From positions 310,001 through 374,000 of the forward strand of contig JADNRV010000036.1 in assembly GCA_015499995.1 (NCBI GenBank): 64,000 bases of DNA, in the 5' to 3' direction. The translations under genes were made by a program, and so were the position numbers. Under the pieces are notes generated by a model. It saw only the letters and a program-made list of their open reading frames with translations, did not search any database and was not told where the DNA came from. Origin of the DNA: Flammula alnicola (Eukaryota; Basidiomycota; Agaricomycetes; Agaricales; Strophariaceae). Of the stretch, positions 44,738-57,400 are shown piece after piece. Position 1 is the stretch's first letter. Each line of letters begins with the position of its first letter.

Positions 44738-46200
44738 ATGGACATGGACATCGACTGGTGCTTGACTTGTGCAAAGCGTGTTGTATGTCCTCTTCCCTCC
44801 TCTATGTTTCCTGTATTCATGGCCTTTTAGCAAGGTTCCAGCCCATATTGCTCTCCATACTGCCAGGATCTCGCCGGTCCCTCCATCCATCCCCCATATT
44901 ATTATCAAGAAGAGGAGGACGACGCGACGCCCACACCACATCATTCACGGTGGACCAATGACTCCGCAGGTATCTCTGCCTGGGCTGCCGAAATTCCCTC
45001 TGGTGCACCAGAGGGAGGTATCTCCTCGCCCTGCGACGATTCTCCGTCTTTTTATTCTCTTTCAGGCGGAACATACCGCCAACCACCCCCAAAGCTGCTC
45101 AAATCCCACAGTCCCATCGTGCCTCCCTCGCTTTCCGTGGCCACACCCCCACCGCTGCCGAGTTCTGACATCGAGGACACACCCGAACAACGCAGCGCCA
45201 CCTCGCTCGCACCATCGGCACGCATGTTCGAGCAAGCTCGCGAAGTTTGTATTAGCGGTGGGGAGTTCTACAACGCAGCGGGGAGCATGAGCATCGGTGA
45301 GAATTTCCCTTTGTTACCGTCATCACGACAGTTAATAACGTTATTTTAATAGATGCCAGTCATGACAATTCAACAAGCATCACACACTTGTGGCAGTACC
45401 AACACGTCTCCAATCAAGTTATGATTCCCGCGAACGTTGGGGAGCAGCTAAACTGTCAGACGCAGGGAAGCGAGAACGGAGATGATCTCTCATGTGATAC
45501 AAGATGTTATTTGGGTGACCGTGAAGGCGGAACGGCACACGAGGGAGAAGCAAGGGAAGGATGCCGAAATAGTAGCATGTCAGGCTCGTCCCTTGAGACC
45601 GAATGCCTCGTCTCTCTCGTCGATCGCCTTTCCAAGCAGGACGAATCAGACTCGGAAGTGGAAAAACAGCAGGGACACGCCATTCAAAGCGCATCCGCTG
45701 ATGAGATCCCAACTGACGAAGTCATCTTCAATGTGCTATCGAGTTATCCACTGCCACCAACGGGTAACCTCCACTTGTTCAAGTGCATTTTAAAGGCACT
45801 TCTGTTTTCATTCTCCCCTCTTTCTCCTATGATGATTGCGGCGCTATTGGGACTAGACGACGCACAATATGTGAAATGGATACTTCTGCCCGCTCATCCT
45901 TTGATCTTCCTACCCAAATTGGAAGACAACAAGGAAGATAATGGCAATCGAACTCCCGTCCAGTTCATTGACTCGTCGATATCTGACTTCTTCCTTGACC
46001 GGACACGCAGTGGGCAGCACTACATTGATGCCTCGTCCGCCCATAGGTTGCTGCTAGACGGGTGCACTTCAGTTATGGAGAAGGTGTGGGGGGAGGGATT
46101 GAGATTGGACAAGGTGGGCAGCGGGTGGAGAGATGCATATGAGTATGCATGTCAGAATTGGGAGCAGCATCGGCGTGCTGCAACGAGGTCGAAGCTCTAA
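44738..46200 (+). CDS. Chimeric protein: Ecl1-like zinc motif fused to an NLR remnant
   Basis: Exons 44738-44782, 44831-45296 and 45353-46200 join in frame to 452 residues. The N-terminus MDMDIDWCLTCAKRV-QGSS-PYCSPYCQ has the C-x2-C-x(n)-YCS-x2-C arrangement of fungal Ecl1-type (chronological lifespan extender) small zinc proteins. A Pro/Ser-rich stretch follows. Residues about 155-170 (MFEQAREVCISGGEFYNAAG) look like the short motif that opens many basidiomycete NACHT proteins. The C-terminal part (MMIAALLGLDDAQYVKWILL, VQFIDSSISDFFLDRTRSGQ) looks like the segment after the NACHT domain of mushroom NLRs. No P-loop, Walker B or repeat domain is left. This could be a natural fusion or the join of two genes by decay. 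Confidence 0.6.
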
Positions 46201-46829
46201 AGCTGCGGCGATAGGCCTAAGGGGAATGGAGGATCTTGGAACTTTTGGAGGCAGATATTGATTACCTCGAATTTCAGCTACGATCCTTTCTCAATGTACA
46301 TTGATTGCAAAGAAATCCTTCGAGCCTTTTTAGGATGTCCGTTTGTGAGTACTAGTAGGGTTAGCTCCTGATTTTCACCTGAGGGCCGTTAAACAGTTCA
46401 GCTTGGTAAGTAGGGAGAAGCGTCTACCTGGGCCAGAACTCCCTCTGGGGTCGTGTACACTGCAAGGTGTCGGCATAGGTGCGCGGATCACTGCAGCGGG
46501 GTATTTATAGCTCTCCCACTGCGGCAGAAAGTTTTTTAGGCGCCCGTTGTTCAACTCAAGTGCCTAAACCACTCATTCGCGTTGTGATCAGCGAGGCCAA
46601 TGCTTATAGGTTCACTGGCGGTACGTATACATTTTGTTTTGCCTAAGTTCGGCGCCCATTTGCGAAGATTGTCGGAGTCGAATTATGAATTACGAAATTT
46701 GTACGTACGTAGTCGTGCCAGCGAGGTAGGTACGAAACTTTACATAACGTTCCAACTTACTTCTGTTCACTCAATACCCCCACGCCGAAGTTCACTTTGT
46801 CTCTGTATCCCATTGCTCGTTCCTCTATC
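46201..46829. other. Intergenic, promoter region of the MYND gene
   Basis: Holds copy 2 of the duplicated upstream element. No gene was seen. Confidence 0.5.
46413..46580 (+). repeat. Duplicated upstream element, copy 2
   Basis: Same ordered words as copy 1, including GTATTTATAG (TATA-like, 46502-46509) and TTAGGCGCCCGTTGTT near 46536-46551, and AAACCACTCATTCG against AAACACTCGTTTCC. Several small insertions relative to copy 1 indicate an old duplication. Confidence 0.75.
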
Positions 46830-48639
46830 ATGTCACAGCCTAAAACGACGCCAACGGCAAAAGGTCGTACAGCAGAATTACCATTTGCACCACTCGACTT
46901 CTTTCTTTCCTCGGTCCGTGACCCCCACAACCCGACACACTGCGGCATATGTATTAATGGGGCCTTCGTCGAGTGCATGGTGACAGAGAGAGACGTGCCC
47001 TTAAATCAGGGTGCTCTCAGGAAGTCTCCTGCAGTAAATCAAAGCCCAGAGCTCTGGGGTGCCGTTGTCAGGTTTTTATTATTGCCACGCACGGATGAAC
47101 AACTGGACAGGCTGTTGATCCTTCTGTCGACATGCTCATGTCAAGTTGTAAACCCGCACATTATAGGGTATCATATGAAAGGATTGAAACAGGCCGAACA
47201 ATCGATGTCGAGAGCGCATATGTATACGCAAGAAGCTGGCACCGGACGCGACAAAGCTACGTTTTCCTTGGGACGGTGCGCTTTAATCGTGAATCTATTC
47301 TGCGTCCTCGGCTTCTTCATCGGGCCTAAAGGCCTCACGTCAGTCACGAAGGGGTTGACAAAACCTTGGCCGTCTCGCTTTACCGACCTCATGCCACATG
47401 GAACTGACAGCTTCGTCCAGACTATGTTGCAGTGGTATCGCTTCGTACCGGACACCGTCATATGTCAAGTCACGGCTGAAGTTTTGCGTCTCAACAAATC
47501 CTTCCTCATCCCAAGTCTGGTGAAGTACAGGTTCCTCGACACAGTAGTCAACTCAACAAGACGGCTTGTCGACCTTACCTTGGTTGACATTCGCTCAGAT
47601 GATAAAGCGGTACGCGGAGGTGCTGCACGAAGATTCTGTTACGGCGCCTTGGATTTCTATCGTTACTTCCATTGCGTCAGGCTCCAACGGCCGAAGTACC
47701 AGGAGGAACTACTTAGAGGTTTCGAGACAAAGATAGTACAGCTTTGCTCCATACTGGTCTATCTATCATCCGATCCCAACATGCCCAATCTCGGTTCGAA
47801 CAACAATCCGACGCAGGAGGACATATATGAAGATTTAGCATTTTATGCTCAAGACTTGTTTCGAAACTCCTACATGCATCTATATCCCCACCCCGACATC
47901 CCAGTCCATCCCAAAATCAAAGCCTTCGATGGCCCGAACTTCGCGGGAAGCCCATGGTGTAGCCCAGCCCGCGGCTGTGCTTTCTGTGTTTGGTCAATGC
48001 GAAGGCTGGTTATAACTATCATCGGACTCCTGTGCGACGGGACGCTCTGTTCTGCGTACGGATGCCGTCACTCCATCATCCCAGGGTTCGGGAAGAATCT
48101 CCAGCCTAGTACGCGTTGTCGCACTATGCCATTCTGCGGGCGTGAGTGTGAAGCTAGGGCATGGATGGATGATACTTACCCGCATCAACGTGTATGCACG
48201 ATCGTTCGATCCCTGGTGGACCGTGGTGGTGGATCGGCCCTCTTTTCCGCTGCCGTGAATGGTCCAACGAAGCAAGCAGAAGCCATCATTGAGCATATTT
48301 TGAAAAGGTGGGAACAAGCCGGTGTAAACCAAGATGATTTTCAGCTGGTGTACGACTGGGATAACTTGATCATGGAGGGGCGCGAGGATCATAGGCCTGA
48401 GGGGAATGTGTTACTTCCTGGGTATGACGATTATGACAAGATCATTACCCTGCTAAGCTCGGGTGGTCGAGGACTAAAAGGTATGGTTTATTTCGTGATT
48501 CCGGCATTGATAATTCGCTTATTCTCTGCTTGTCTTAGCGGAATACATAGATCGCCTCGCGCGATGGCCCTCTGAAGTTATCAGAGAGGCAAGCCTGTTG
48601 AAGGAACAACCCTTCTGGAACCAAGACATCGATTGTTAA
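46830..48639 (+). CDS. MYND-type zinc-finger protein, agaricomycete family
   Basis: Two exons, the second starting after an intron at about 48481 and coding AEYIDRLARWPSEVIREASL to the end. About 585 residues. The long N-terminal region is alpha-helical and lacks a known domain. Near residue 410 a cysteine cluster appears: GCAFCVWSMRR, then CSAYGCRHS, CRTMPFCGRECEARAWMDD and HQRVC. The spacing C-x4-C...C-x5-C-x3-C...H-x3-C fits a MYND finger, a protein-protein interaction module abundant in mushroom genomes. The function and location are unknown. It is preceded by a duplicated upstream element shared with the gene at 44738. Confidence 0.8.
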
Positions 48640-50622
48640 CTTGTTCCTCCCTTAACGCCATATGCATGATCTTTTTGTTGTTCTCTCTCTTTATATTTTG
48701 CTTTCATCGTGCTTTCTTCTGTGTCCATGCTCTCTATCGTTCTCACCGTTATACCTTGCGTTAGCTGATCCCATCCTCTTTGATACCTTAATAGTTAATT
48801 TCTTGTTCTTCAGTAATCCTACGTCACATTTTTTTCGTAAATGCTTTCGTTTCATGTATATAAGTCCTACGTTTGGACTCAAAACTATTCTATCAGCATA
48901 TGCATACTTAATCAAGATTTGTCGATCCACTGGACGAGATGATTTCAAGCCTGAGAGGTGTTTCGTTAATTAACTTGCACATACATATATTCTGTAGACA
49001 GTAGTACATCTCCGGTATGAGGTGATCACCAACGTATGCCGTCGAGCTTTAATGGCTTGGACTATGCTGGTATCAGTATAGCGACGCGTTCCACAGTCCA
49101 GAGGGGTTTACGTCCTCTCGGAATCTATCCGTGATTCCCGGGCGGCGCGCATCTTGAAGCATGTATGATGCTTGCGCAAGTATCCTCGTCATCGTCACCA
49201 ACCTTCGCCTTCCAGCCTTGCTGAACTTAGACTGCGTTTGCAACATCCAAGTGACGCATTCCACAGACAAGATCAGGTTATGACATGCATGCTCTGATCG
49301 GTCTCGGTCCCTTCATGATGTAACATTATGCATGCAAGTTGCGATAAGCTGGATAAGCATGTTTTGCGATGGATCTTCGAGAATGAAGGTACGCCGATAT
49401 GAATGTCCCGCCAGCCGACCGTCCCTCCGGACGTTCTAGAGAAGCTTCTTTCTTGCGTAGGAGTGAGCCTCGAGTAAGAGTGGACTGAATGGATGCCTAG
49501 TGGAGTCTGCTGGATGACCACGAATGGAGCACGATCTAAGTATATCTTCTTTGGTTTGAAGGTACTGAGACGTGAGAGCGGAGGCAATCAGTGGGATAAC
49601 AGATACGGGTTCATAGTTCAGTGGGACCCAGTGCATGTGGTGAGTGGGAGGTACGGGGATTTAAACACCTTGAGGCAAAACTGCGAGCCTCGAGGAGAAG
49701 GGATGGAACATGGAAGGCGTCGGGATTTGTGGATATGTCCATGGGCTGATATGTAAACGAATCGCTATCATGAGCGAACAACACGAGGCACCAGCGGAGG
49801 TGATCCAAGTTCCTGGCAAGTCCCGGTGTTATCATCTCACTTTCCGTGACATGAACTTTGGGTATGTTGGGAGAACATTTGGAACATGTTGAAGATCTTC
49901 TATCATTTACCTCGTTCTGGGGCCCTGGAGTCGACCGCAATAGACGTAGAATCAACTGGCACAGTCGAGAACATAGGTAACATACTTGTGCAAAAGAAGC
50001 AGTTTCGCTGGGCTGTGAGCAGTATTTCCACGGCCCAAGCCATTGGGTGCGATGTTTGGCCATCCTTGAAGAGTGGCCATATGTCCCGAAAATTCCTGAT
50101 GGTCGCCGGACCTGTTCTGCGGATCCGTCATGCCAAAATTAAAATTCTTTTGTCCGATAAATTGGGTGCACAATGGGAGAGCGAGTCAAAGCGGTCGCGT
50201 TGTCAAAGCAAGGCAATTGTTTGTAACCGAAGGATGCCAAATAGTTATAAATAAAGGACCATTGTGGGCCCGGTGCCGCATTTGGGCTGCACCGGGCATG
50301 ATGGACTGATAGGGAACAAAAAAACACATTGTAACCGCCCGGGGACATTGGACAATAAAAAGGGCCTAGCACAATGAAAAAGACCTACTCCAAGGTTGAT
50401 CATCACTACTCCAAGCCGAGAACCGTATAAAAGCCAGGGAATCGCCAGGTTAGTTTTAACTCCACCACAGCTTGCCTGTATTCTCTATCCACCCCACTCA
50501 TTTGTTACGATTCTTTGCTCTCTAGTTCTCGCAGTGCGATTCCTATTGGCCTCACCTTCTCTCATCATCCAGTCCTTGAACGGTCCCCATATTTTTTTCC
50601 TGACCAACCTCCACCCATTACA
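48640..50622. other. Intergenic stretch, no supported gene
   Basis: About 2 kb. Overlapping 60-150 residue frames exist on both strands (notably 49611-50063 minus and 49886-50254 plus). None shows a domain, a splice chain or codon pattern that I can support. The last 200 bases are the AA9 promoter. Confidence 0.4.
50426..50432 (+). promoter_or_regulatory. TATA box of the AA9 gene
   Basis: TATAAAA about 190 bases upstream of the start codon, followed by a pyrimidine-rich leader. Strong inducible TATA promoters are usual for secreted cellulolytic genes. Confidence 0.5.
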
Positions 50623-51673
50623 ATGAAAACTACATCTCTTTTCTTCCCACTTTTCACAGCGGCCTATGTATCCGCCCACGGTTTCTTGCGCACCGTCACC
50701 ATTAATGGCAAGGCATTCACTGGAAATATCCCAGCTGGTAGCACTTCCCCGAGCATCATCCGACAGATCAGCACTCCGGACCCCAACAAGGGAGCAGACA
50801 ACGTCGCTCTGACCTGCGGACCCAACGCAACCGCTGCATCGTTGGTTGCCAATGCAAATCCCGGAGATTCGCTCACTTTCAGCTGGAAGGGTGAAGATCT
50901 GAGCAACGTACGTTCTTCTTGATCTTCCTTCTCGTTCTTGGATCGACGTTTTTATTTATAGTGGCCTCATAACACTGGACCCATGTTGACTTACATGGCC
51001 TCCTGTGGCTCAACCACCTGCGATAAATTCGATGCCTCCAACGCCAAATGGTTCAAGATCCAACAGGACGGAAAGAAGAGTGGAGACAACTCTGTCTGGG
51101 CTCAGGCTGATCTCAGTATGTTTTATTTTCTCTCCATTTTTGCTTTTTTAACCATATGCAGTGACTGGCGGTGTGGCTACTGCTACCCTTCCATCGAATC
51201 TGGCACCAGGAAACTACCTCCTCCGTCACGAGATCATCGCTCTGCATCTTGCTACATCGCTCGGAGGCGCCGAGTTCTACCCCGCCTGCACCCAGATCAC
51301 TGTTGGCGGCAGCCAAACGGGTGCTCCGCAGGCCAGCGAGCTCGTCAGCCTTCCCGGCGCCTACAGCGACAACGACCCCGGCATCTTCGACCCCAACGTG
51401 TTCGACCCCAGCGCCCCGTACGTTTTCCCTGGGCCTCCCATCGCCAGCTTCATCTCTGGCGGTGGCTCTGGCACACCTACAACCGCCGGAGGAAACAGCA
51501 CATCCTCGCCCACCGCGTCGAGCGCACCTGCCGCGTCGTCCACCACGTCGTCGGGCAAAACCTGCAAGATCAAGAAGCGCGCTGCGACGAACGGGACCGA
51601 CCTCCTCGTCGTCCGCCCGCGCCACTTCAGCCGCATCATGCGGAGACTCGCCTTCGAGCAGAGCATCCATTAA
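50623..51673 (+). CDS. AA9 lytic polysaccharide monooxygenase (formerly GH61)
   Basis: Secreted copper enzyme that cleaves cellulose oxidatively. The signal peptide MKTTSLFFPLFTAAYVSA ends just before H in HGFLRTVTINGK, so the mature protein starts with the copper-brace histidine. The second copper ligand is in SNWPHNTGPMLTYMASC, and the axial tyrosine in GGAEFYPACTQITVGG. NYLLRHEIIALH is the conserved pre-strand. Two short introns (after LSN, and within ADL-MTGG). After about residue 245 comes a Ser/Thr/Gly linker, but no CBM1 follows. Instead there is a basic tail (KTCKIKKR and RPRHFSRIMRRL) of unknown purpose. One extracellular copper monooxygenase with its usual catalytic residues intact; regioselectivity cannot be inferred. 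Confidence 0.95.
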
Positions 51674-52647
51674 TCTTGGTTGCTCGATCTATCATGGCTA
51701 CCCCCTTCCTTCAGATGCCGGCATCATTCCATACAATCCGTTATACTCCATTCCTGTGAACCCTCCCCCCAATCTTGATACCAACACGCAAACCCCGATG
51801 CCAGCGGCTGAAACCGCCCAACCCCCGTAGACTCAATTGTAATGGACGCCTCCCTCAAGACGTTGACCGTTGTGTACTTCTATGACGAGCACGCACACGA
51901 ACTGTACCACCATCCACACCTCGGTCTTCTCTGTATCATACATGCAACCACCTATCCGCACAGGCCAAGGGGATCGCATCCAATGCTTTTCGCCCTGTAC
52001 ATGTCATTAACGTAGCCCCGCTTTATGAAGTTAACGACTGAGCCTCGTACACTTATCTACGTTATACGCTTTCTATTTACTGTATTTACTTACTGTCGTT
52101 TACGGCTTTGGTTTTTGTTTTTATAGGATTGGGTGTAATACAGGGCATTGTAAAAACAATTTATAATATGTATGCAGTTTCTTTTTGCAACAGGCCGTGA
52201 AGAACCGATTTGAACAGACTCCTGAGAAGATATAGACACTCCTTCGAATGGAGGACGGAATTGGGGTGAGATAAGAATGGACAGGGTGAGAAGAGTCCGT
52301 GAGCTTCCGGACTATGAGTACAGGGAGGGGCACGAGGCTGTAATACATTCGTTCTGGAGGCAGTGTTCAATATGCGTTCTAACTTCTTGCCGCTGTCTGG
52401 AGTGCGGGGTACGCATGGTCGATATTTATAGAACAGTTCCTTCCCGTAATTAACAGCTTCGCCCAATGGCCAATGGCCAGGAGCGTGCGATAACTTCACT
52501 TACTGATTGTGCGTGCATATTACTTTACCCAAGATTAAGGAGAGAACTCGTCCATTCATTTGAGATGATACAACATGAATCTATCTTCATTTCATACATA
52601 CATACAAACATTGACTCGCCCCGTCCGCTTCACTTCGGGCTACAATC
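51674..52647. other. Convergent intergenic region
   Basis: 3' flanks of the AA9 and HAD genes. GC-rich frames just after the AA9 stop are shadows of its coding bias. No gene was seen. Confidence 0.45.
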
Positions 52648-53801
52648 TCAATTCTCTCCAGCCGGAGCAGCACGAGCGAGAATCTCGGCCAATTCCGTGA
52701 ACGAATCGACGACGCAGTCCACCTCTCCGCCGTCCTTCTTGCTCTTGACGTCCAGATCCAGCTGGATGGCGTCGCCGTCCTCGTGTGGCCGGCGCACGTA
52801 TATCGTGGTCATTCCCAGGCTCCCCGCAGCCCTCAGGTCGTAGATGTGTGCCGCCACCATGGCGCAGTTCTCTGGGGGCAGGGATAGGTGATGCATGGCT
52901 TCGAGATAGGCTTTGGGGTTCCTGATGGGATTAAACGGATCAGTTTTTGTTTAGAAAGGGGTATGATGAAGATGGATGTAAAATAAGGATAGGATAAGGA
53001 TAAAACTGACGGTTTGAAGGTGTTGAAGAGCTCCGTGGAGAATACCATGTCCCAGGGCAGGCCGGCATGCTTTGCCTAAATATGATTTAAGCTTCTTAGC
53101 CAGAAAGAGAGAAGGAGCTGGCGATCACCATGTCGATCAACAGGCGAACGTTGCCGTTTGACAAGGTCGCAATGATGGCTTGCTTTTTAAGCGCGTGTAG
53201 ACCTTCGACAGCATCCGGCCAGCCTTCAATGAGTCGCGCGGTTAGCTACTGGCTCAATCTGATTTGATGAAAGTGGAAGCGAGTCCTGACCGTTCAGACG
53301 ATGCCAGACGAGATTCAAGTGCTGGCGTGTCTTTTCATCCCACAGAGGACCGATATGTGACCATTCCGAAGAGCTTAGGAGGTCTTCAAGGATCTAGCGA
53401 GGACAATTGGGATTAATGAATGCCATGCGACAAGGATGAGAATAGCTGACCTCTCTGTGCATGGCGTCTACATTGAGGGGGCCTGAAGCGCCAGCTGCAA
53501 TGCGTCGTCTGGATTTCACCACAGATCGAGTCAGTACAGTATCGAGAAGCGTGGAGGAGGTCGAGTACGGACGTGTTCTTGATATAACCGCTGCGCCATT
53601 GTCGAGCAAACTTGTTCCAATCGGTGTCTAGAAACCAATCAACTCCATCTGAAATTCCGAGTCTGAAAGCAAGTATGAGACACACCTGATGCTACCCCGT
53701 GTTGCTTGCCTAGTAAGTACCTCAAGCTCTGCGACCACGCTGGATCGCCAGTCCACGACAGTCCCGAACACGTCGAAAATCAAGGCTTTGACATTGTCCA
53801 T
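52648..53801 (-). CDS. HAD-superfamily haloacid dehalogenase-like hydrolase (type II)
   Basis: Five to six short introns. The N-terminus MDNVKALIFDVFGTVVDWR carries HAD motif I: D-x-F-G-T, with the catalytic aspartate and the DVFGTV form usual in 2-haloacid dehalogenases. Motif II is ATLSNGNVRLLID, the lysine region is STELFNTFKPNPKAYLEA, and the final acidic region CAMVAAHIYDLRAAGSLGM matches the type II form VAAH-x-x-DLRAA. RPHEDGD-x-IQLDL follows near the end. The substrate is unknown; many fungal relatives act on small phosphorylated or halogenated acids. Start at 53801 is the first methionine and directly precedes motif I. No unusual feature was seen. Confidence 0.88.
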
Positions 53802-54491
53802 AATTGACAGTAAGGCTGAATTCTTAGGGTGTCGCTGCGAGGGAATATTATAAAGCAGGTCCTCGAATATCACGGTCCACACTCTCAGCGCATGACCTCA
53901 TCGTGATCAACGATTCTGTGCAAAGATAGGAGATGACGCTAACCAGGCTGAACGATAGGGAGGACTAGGCCATGGAAAATTTGAACAAAAGCTTCACTGG
54001 GCTCCTGGAGAATAAAATACTGCTCACCTGTTAAACATTGTCGTGGTTGCCCAGAGATTCAAACATTTCTAAATGCCGAACATCCCAACACCTGTACCTG
54101 CTTGCATCTCCGCTCTAATTATACCAGTTGTAGCTTGACGGTTTCGGTCAAGTTTCGGTTTTGCTTCCCATCGTCGCAGACAATCGATAATCAGAGACCT
54201 GCTAACATTGCCAAAAGGTTCGGAAATGATTTAGAAACGATCCCAGGTTGATCTCTTCATGAGACAAGATTACTGATTGATTACGCTGAAGAAATATAGT
54301 ACGACGAGCAATAGGCAAGCAATAGGACCTATAGATACACTATTTACAGACAACCTCGACCTCGAGATGAAAGGATCAGGCTTCAGCTTGATATATGTAC
54401 GGTGGCGCATGGATATGTATAGAGATGTATAGGACAGATAGTACGGTACAGTGAGAATTAAGAATGACCTTCCAACAAGAATTTGTTAGGG
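53802..54491. other. Intergenic stretch, no supported gene
   Basis: Upstream of the HAD gene and downstream of the CDCA7-like gene; no coding signal recognised. Confidence 0.45.
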
Positions 54492-57400
54492 CTAAGTTTG
54501 TTCGACAACAGCTTGGATACCGAGTACTTGATAACTAGCAGCGATGGCGCGGGCAACATCGTGTTCTCCGAGGCTTCCCGGTGTAAAAACCTCTATTATG
54601 TAGCCGCAAACTTAGTTCCCGAGGAGCGGAAGTGGTAAGAGGCTGATCTGATTCGTACCTTCTGGTGGTGGTTCAACCCCCTCAGGTTCGTCCGACTCGT
54701 CGAGGGAAGAAAGAGGAGACAAACCGGCCAAAAGATCCTCCTCTCGGACGCCATAGCAGGGTTGCGTGAGGCGATATCGGAGAAATGCAGGGTTTCCGAT
54801 GATCCAGCGTGTGCTACCGTGTTTGCTAGATTTCTTAGAAATCTTCGGACGAGACGCAGGCTTAAGTTCCTTCGGTGGATGCCTGCCGAAGCCCCAGGAT
54901 GGTTGGACTGCACCCACAAAGATCCGCCTTGGCTTCTTTGGAGGGCGCGGTTGCGTAGCTGCCGGAGCAAAAACAACAGGAGGGAGGGCGTCTCCGCTGG
55001 GGGTGGCAAAGGTAGTGCCTATTTTCTGCCCGCTGAGGGAATATATTGTGCCCCAATATTGTATAGATTCCGGTGGAATTACCAGAGGAGGAGGAAGATT
55101 GGTCTTTCCACCAAGACTGACGCGCTCAGAGAGTGGTCGCATAGTCGTGCTTCTCCCAGGCCCAGGCTTGCCTTTGCCACGAGAGGATACGTATGTGACA
55201 CCTCGTTTCTGGCAACAAATAGTACAGTTGCAGTAACCTCGACAATATGGACAATTTGCCTGCTTGGCCTTAATTTCGAAACTCTTGTCGGGGTAGCTAA
55301 GAAAGAGGGCAATCAGTATTGACGAGACTCTGTGTCAGAGAACATACCGATTGGCAAGGCACCGCGCACAATATAGTTTGCCACAGAAACATGACATCTT
55401 GAGAATCAATGTCTTGTTGCGGCATTGATGACAGTATTCGAGTATTTTGGAGGTAGGCCAAGCTTGCTGGTCAAGATTAATATAGTTTTCACCGGAGAGT
55501 GGCTGGCTGGCGGGCGTCGGACTGGGTTTATGAACTTGAGGTTTAGGGGAAGTCATGACCATGTGCTTCTTCACAACGACGACTGCTTCGCTTTCTGAAC
55601 TCGCGTAGGATGACGATGAGGACGAGGACGAGGACGAAGGATATTCCGACGAAGGGTTCGAAGGAATATCGAGCTCCTCAGTAGCGACCATATCGGGCAT
55701 ACGACGTTGTGAGTGTTTGCGCCGGAGCAGGTTATGGGTAATTTTGTCGGCTGGTGGATCCGTGGGCTGGACATTTTCGGGTGCTGGTTCAGTTTCGGGT
55801 GCTGGTTCAGTGGCGGTCGCCGTAGATGGCTCATAGCCTTTCTCCGAGGCGCTTGAAGAGGAGGAAGAGGAGGAAGAGGAAGAGGAAGGAATTTTAGGCG
55901 AATCATAGTGAAGGTCCAGCTGGATTCCTACCTCTGGTTCGGTTTCGGGTTCAAGTTCTGGAAAAACGGACTCGAGAGAGTCGCCTCCAAGCAAAATTGG
56001 GTCGATGGTCATGTAATCAAACTGATGCTCGTTGTCGTCCGCAAGCGTCGACCATGGATCGGAGTGGTCATGCTGCTGACCGTCGAGGCTGTCAAGAACA
56101 TTTTCCGAGGGAAGCCTCCCCTCCTGCTGAGAGGCAAGGTCGGTCTGGTAAAAGTGTGATGTAGCAGGCTCGTCTCCAAGAATAGAGTCGTTATGTATGT
56201 CGCCGAAGCTAGAATGTGGATAAAGGACCGAGAAGGTCTCTATGTGTGAGTATGCGATAGTCGTTGAAGATGCTGATGCGGAAGGCCGAATGGGAGAGGA
56301 TCCATAGTTGTGAATGAAGATGTCCAGGTTTCCATTCGAACCCTGAACTTTGTTAGTATAAATGGAGGAAGGCTGCTCGTGACGAGGGGAAGAAGGATGA
56401 AAAGGAGGATGGGGTGCGGGTTCTGGGCTAATAGCTTTACGCTTGCCGAGTGCCTTCGCAGATGGCATCGTCCTGACGGCAGTCTCGCTGCCATTAAGCT
56501 GCTCGTCGGCCGTCAAGTATCTCTCCTGTTGTATGTCGGAAGTCTGACCTGGCGACGAGAACAATGACGTGGCAGCACTATTGACAGGCTGAGACGGCTC
56601 CTTAGAAGAACGAGAACGAGGGGCCCGAGGGGCATGCTCTTTCCGCATTCGCTTCTTTAACTGCGCCGCCAGGTCGATCTTTGGTGGCGGTGGTCGTGGC
56701 GGTAATAAAGGCTGAGGAAGGACTTTCTTCGTCCGTGGAACGAAGTCAACGATGACAACGTCATCCTCTACGATCTGACCAGAACCCTCATCCCACGACA
56801 AAGAGCCTCCAAGTGATATCTCATGCCGCTCCTGCTTGGCGAGAAACGTGGCTTGCAAGGGAGGCCATGGTGGCTTTCCGACTGAGGTAGCTTCACGGCT
56901 CTTGATAGCGTTTTGCCAGTCATCGACACCAAATCCAGCGATAGGCCCCTCCTTGTTAGTGATCCTCCGCACGAAGCGAGTGTTGAACGCTAGCATGCGG
57001 TGCGGAATCGGTCGGATGACGCCAAGGAACAAGCGCAAGAGGTCATTTTCAGCGTCGTATCTCGTACGGGCAGCTGTGGGCTTGGGGCGAGGGAGTACAG
57101 GTTTGATGTTTTCGCCGTCTGAAACCGTCAAGTCGATGGTGATACGCGACCGTTTCGGTGCTTTGGAAGTCCACTCTCGATCTTCATCATCTTTTCGACG
57201 GCGTTTCTGATTTGAATTCCTCTTGCCTACAGAGACCGACTCTGGTGGCGGCTTGGAAGGACCAGCCACGGCATTGGTATCCTTGTGGGATCGGATTTTC
57301 TTCGTCTTCCCATGATGAATGGGTAAAATCCCTAAGCCGACATTGTTGTCCCACGAAGCCTGCATAGCACTTTGTAAACTATTATGCATTTGGACAGGTG

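Noticed and set aside
44333..46580. Direct repeats around the chimeric gene considered as LTRs
   Set aside because: Ends lack TG...CA, no primer-binding site or polypurine tract, no target-site duplication, and the enclosed gene is not retroviral.
49436..50254. Possible small secreted or DUF-type gene (frames on both strands, partly similar LLLEA-S/H-x-A pieces)
   Set aside because: No consistent splice chain, no family motif I can name, and the similarity is too short to support a gene.
51171..51830. 219-residue plus-strand frame overlapping the AA9 gene end
   Set aside because: Pro/Ser/Arg-rich shadow of the AA9 linker region; the AA9 frame with its copper ligands is clearly the real one.
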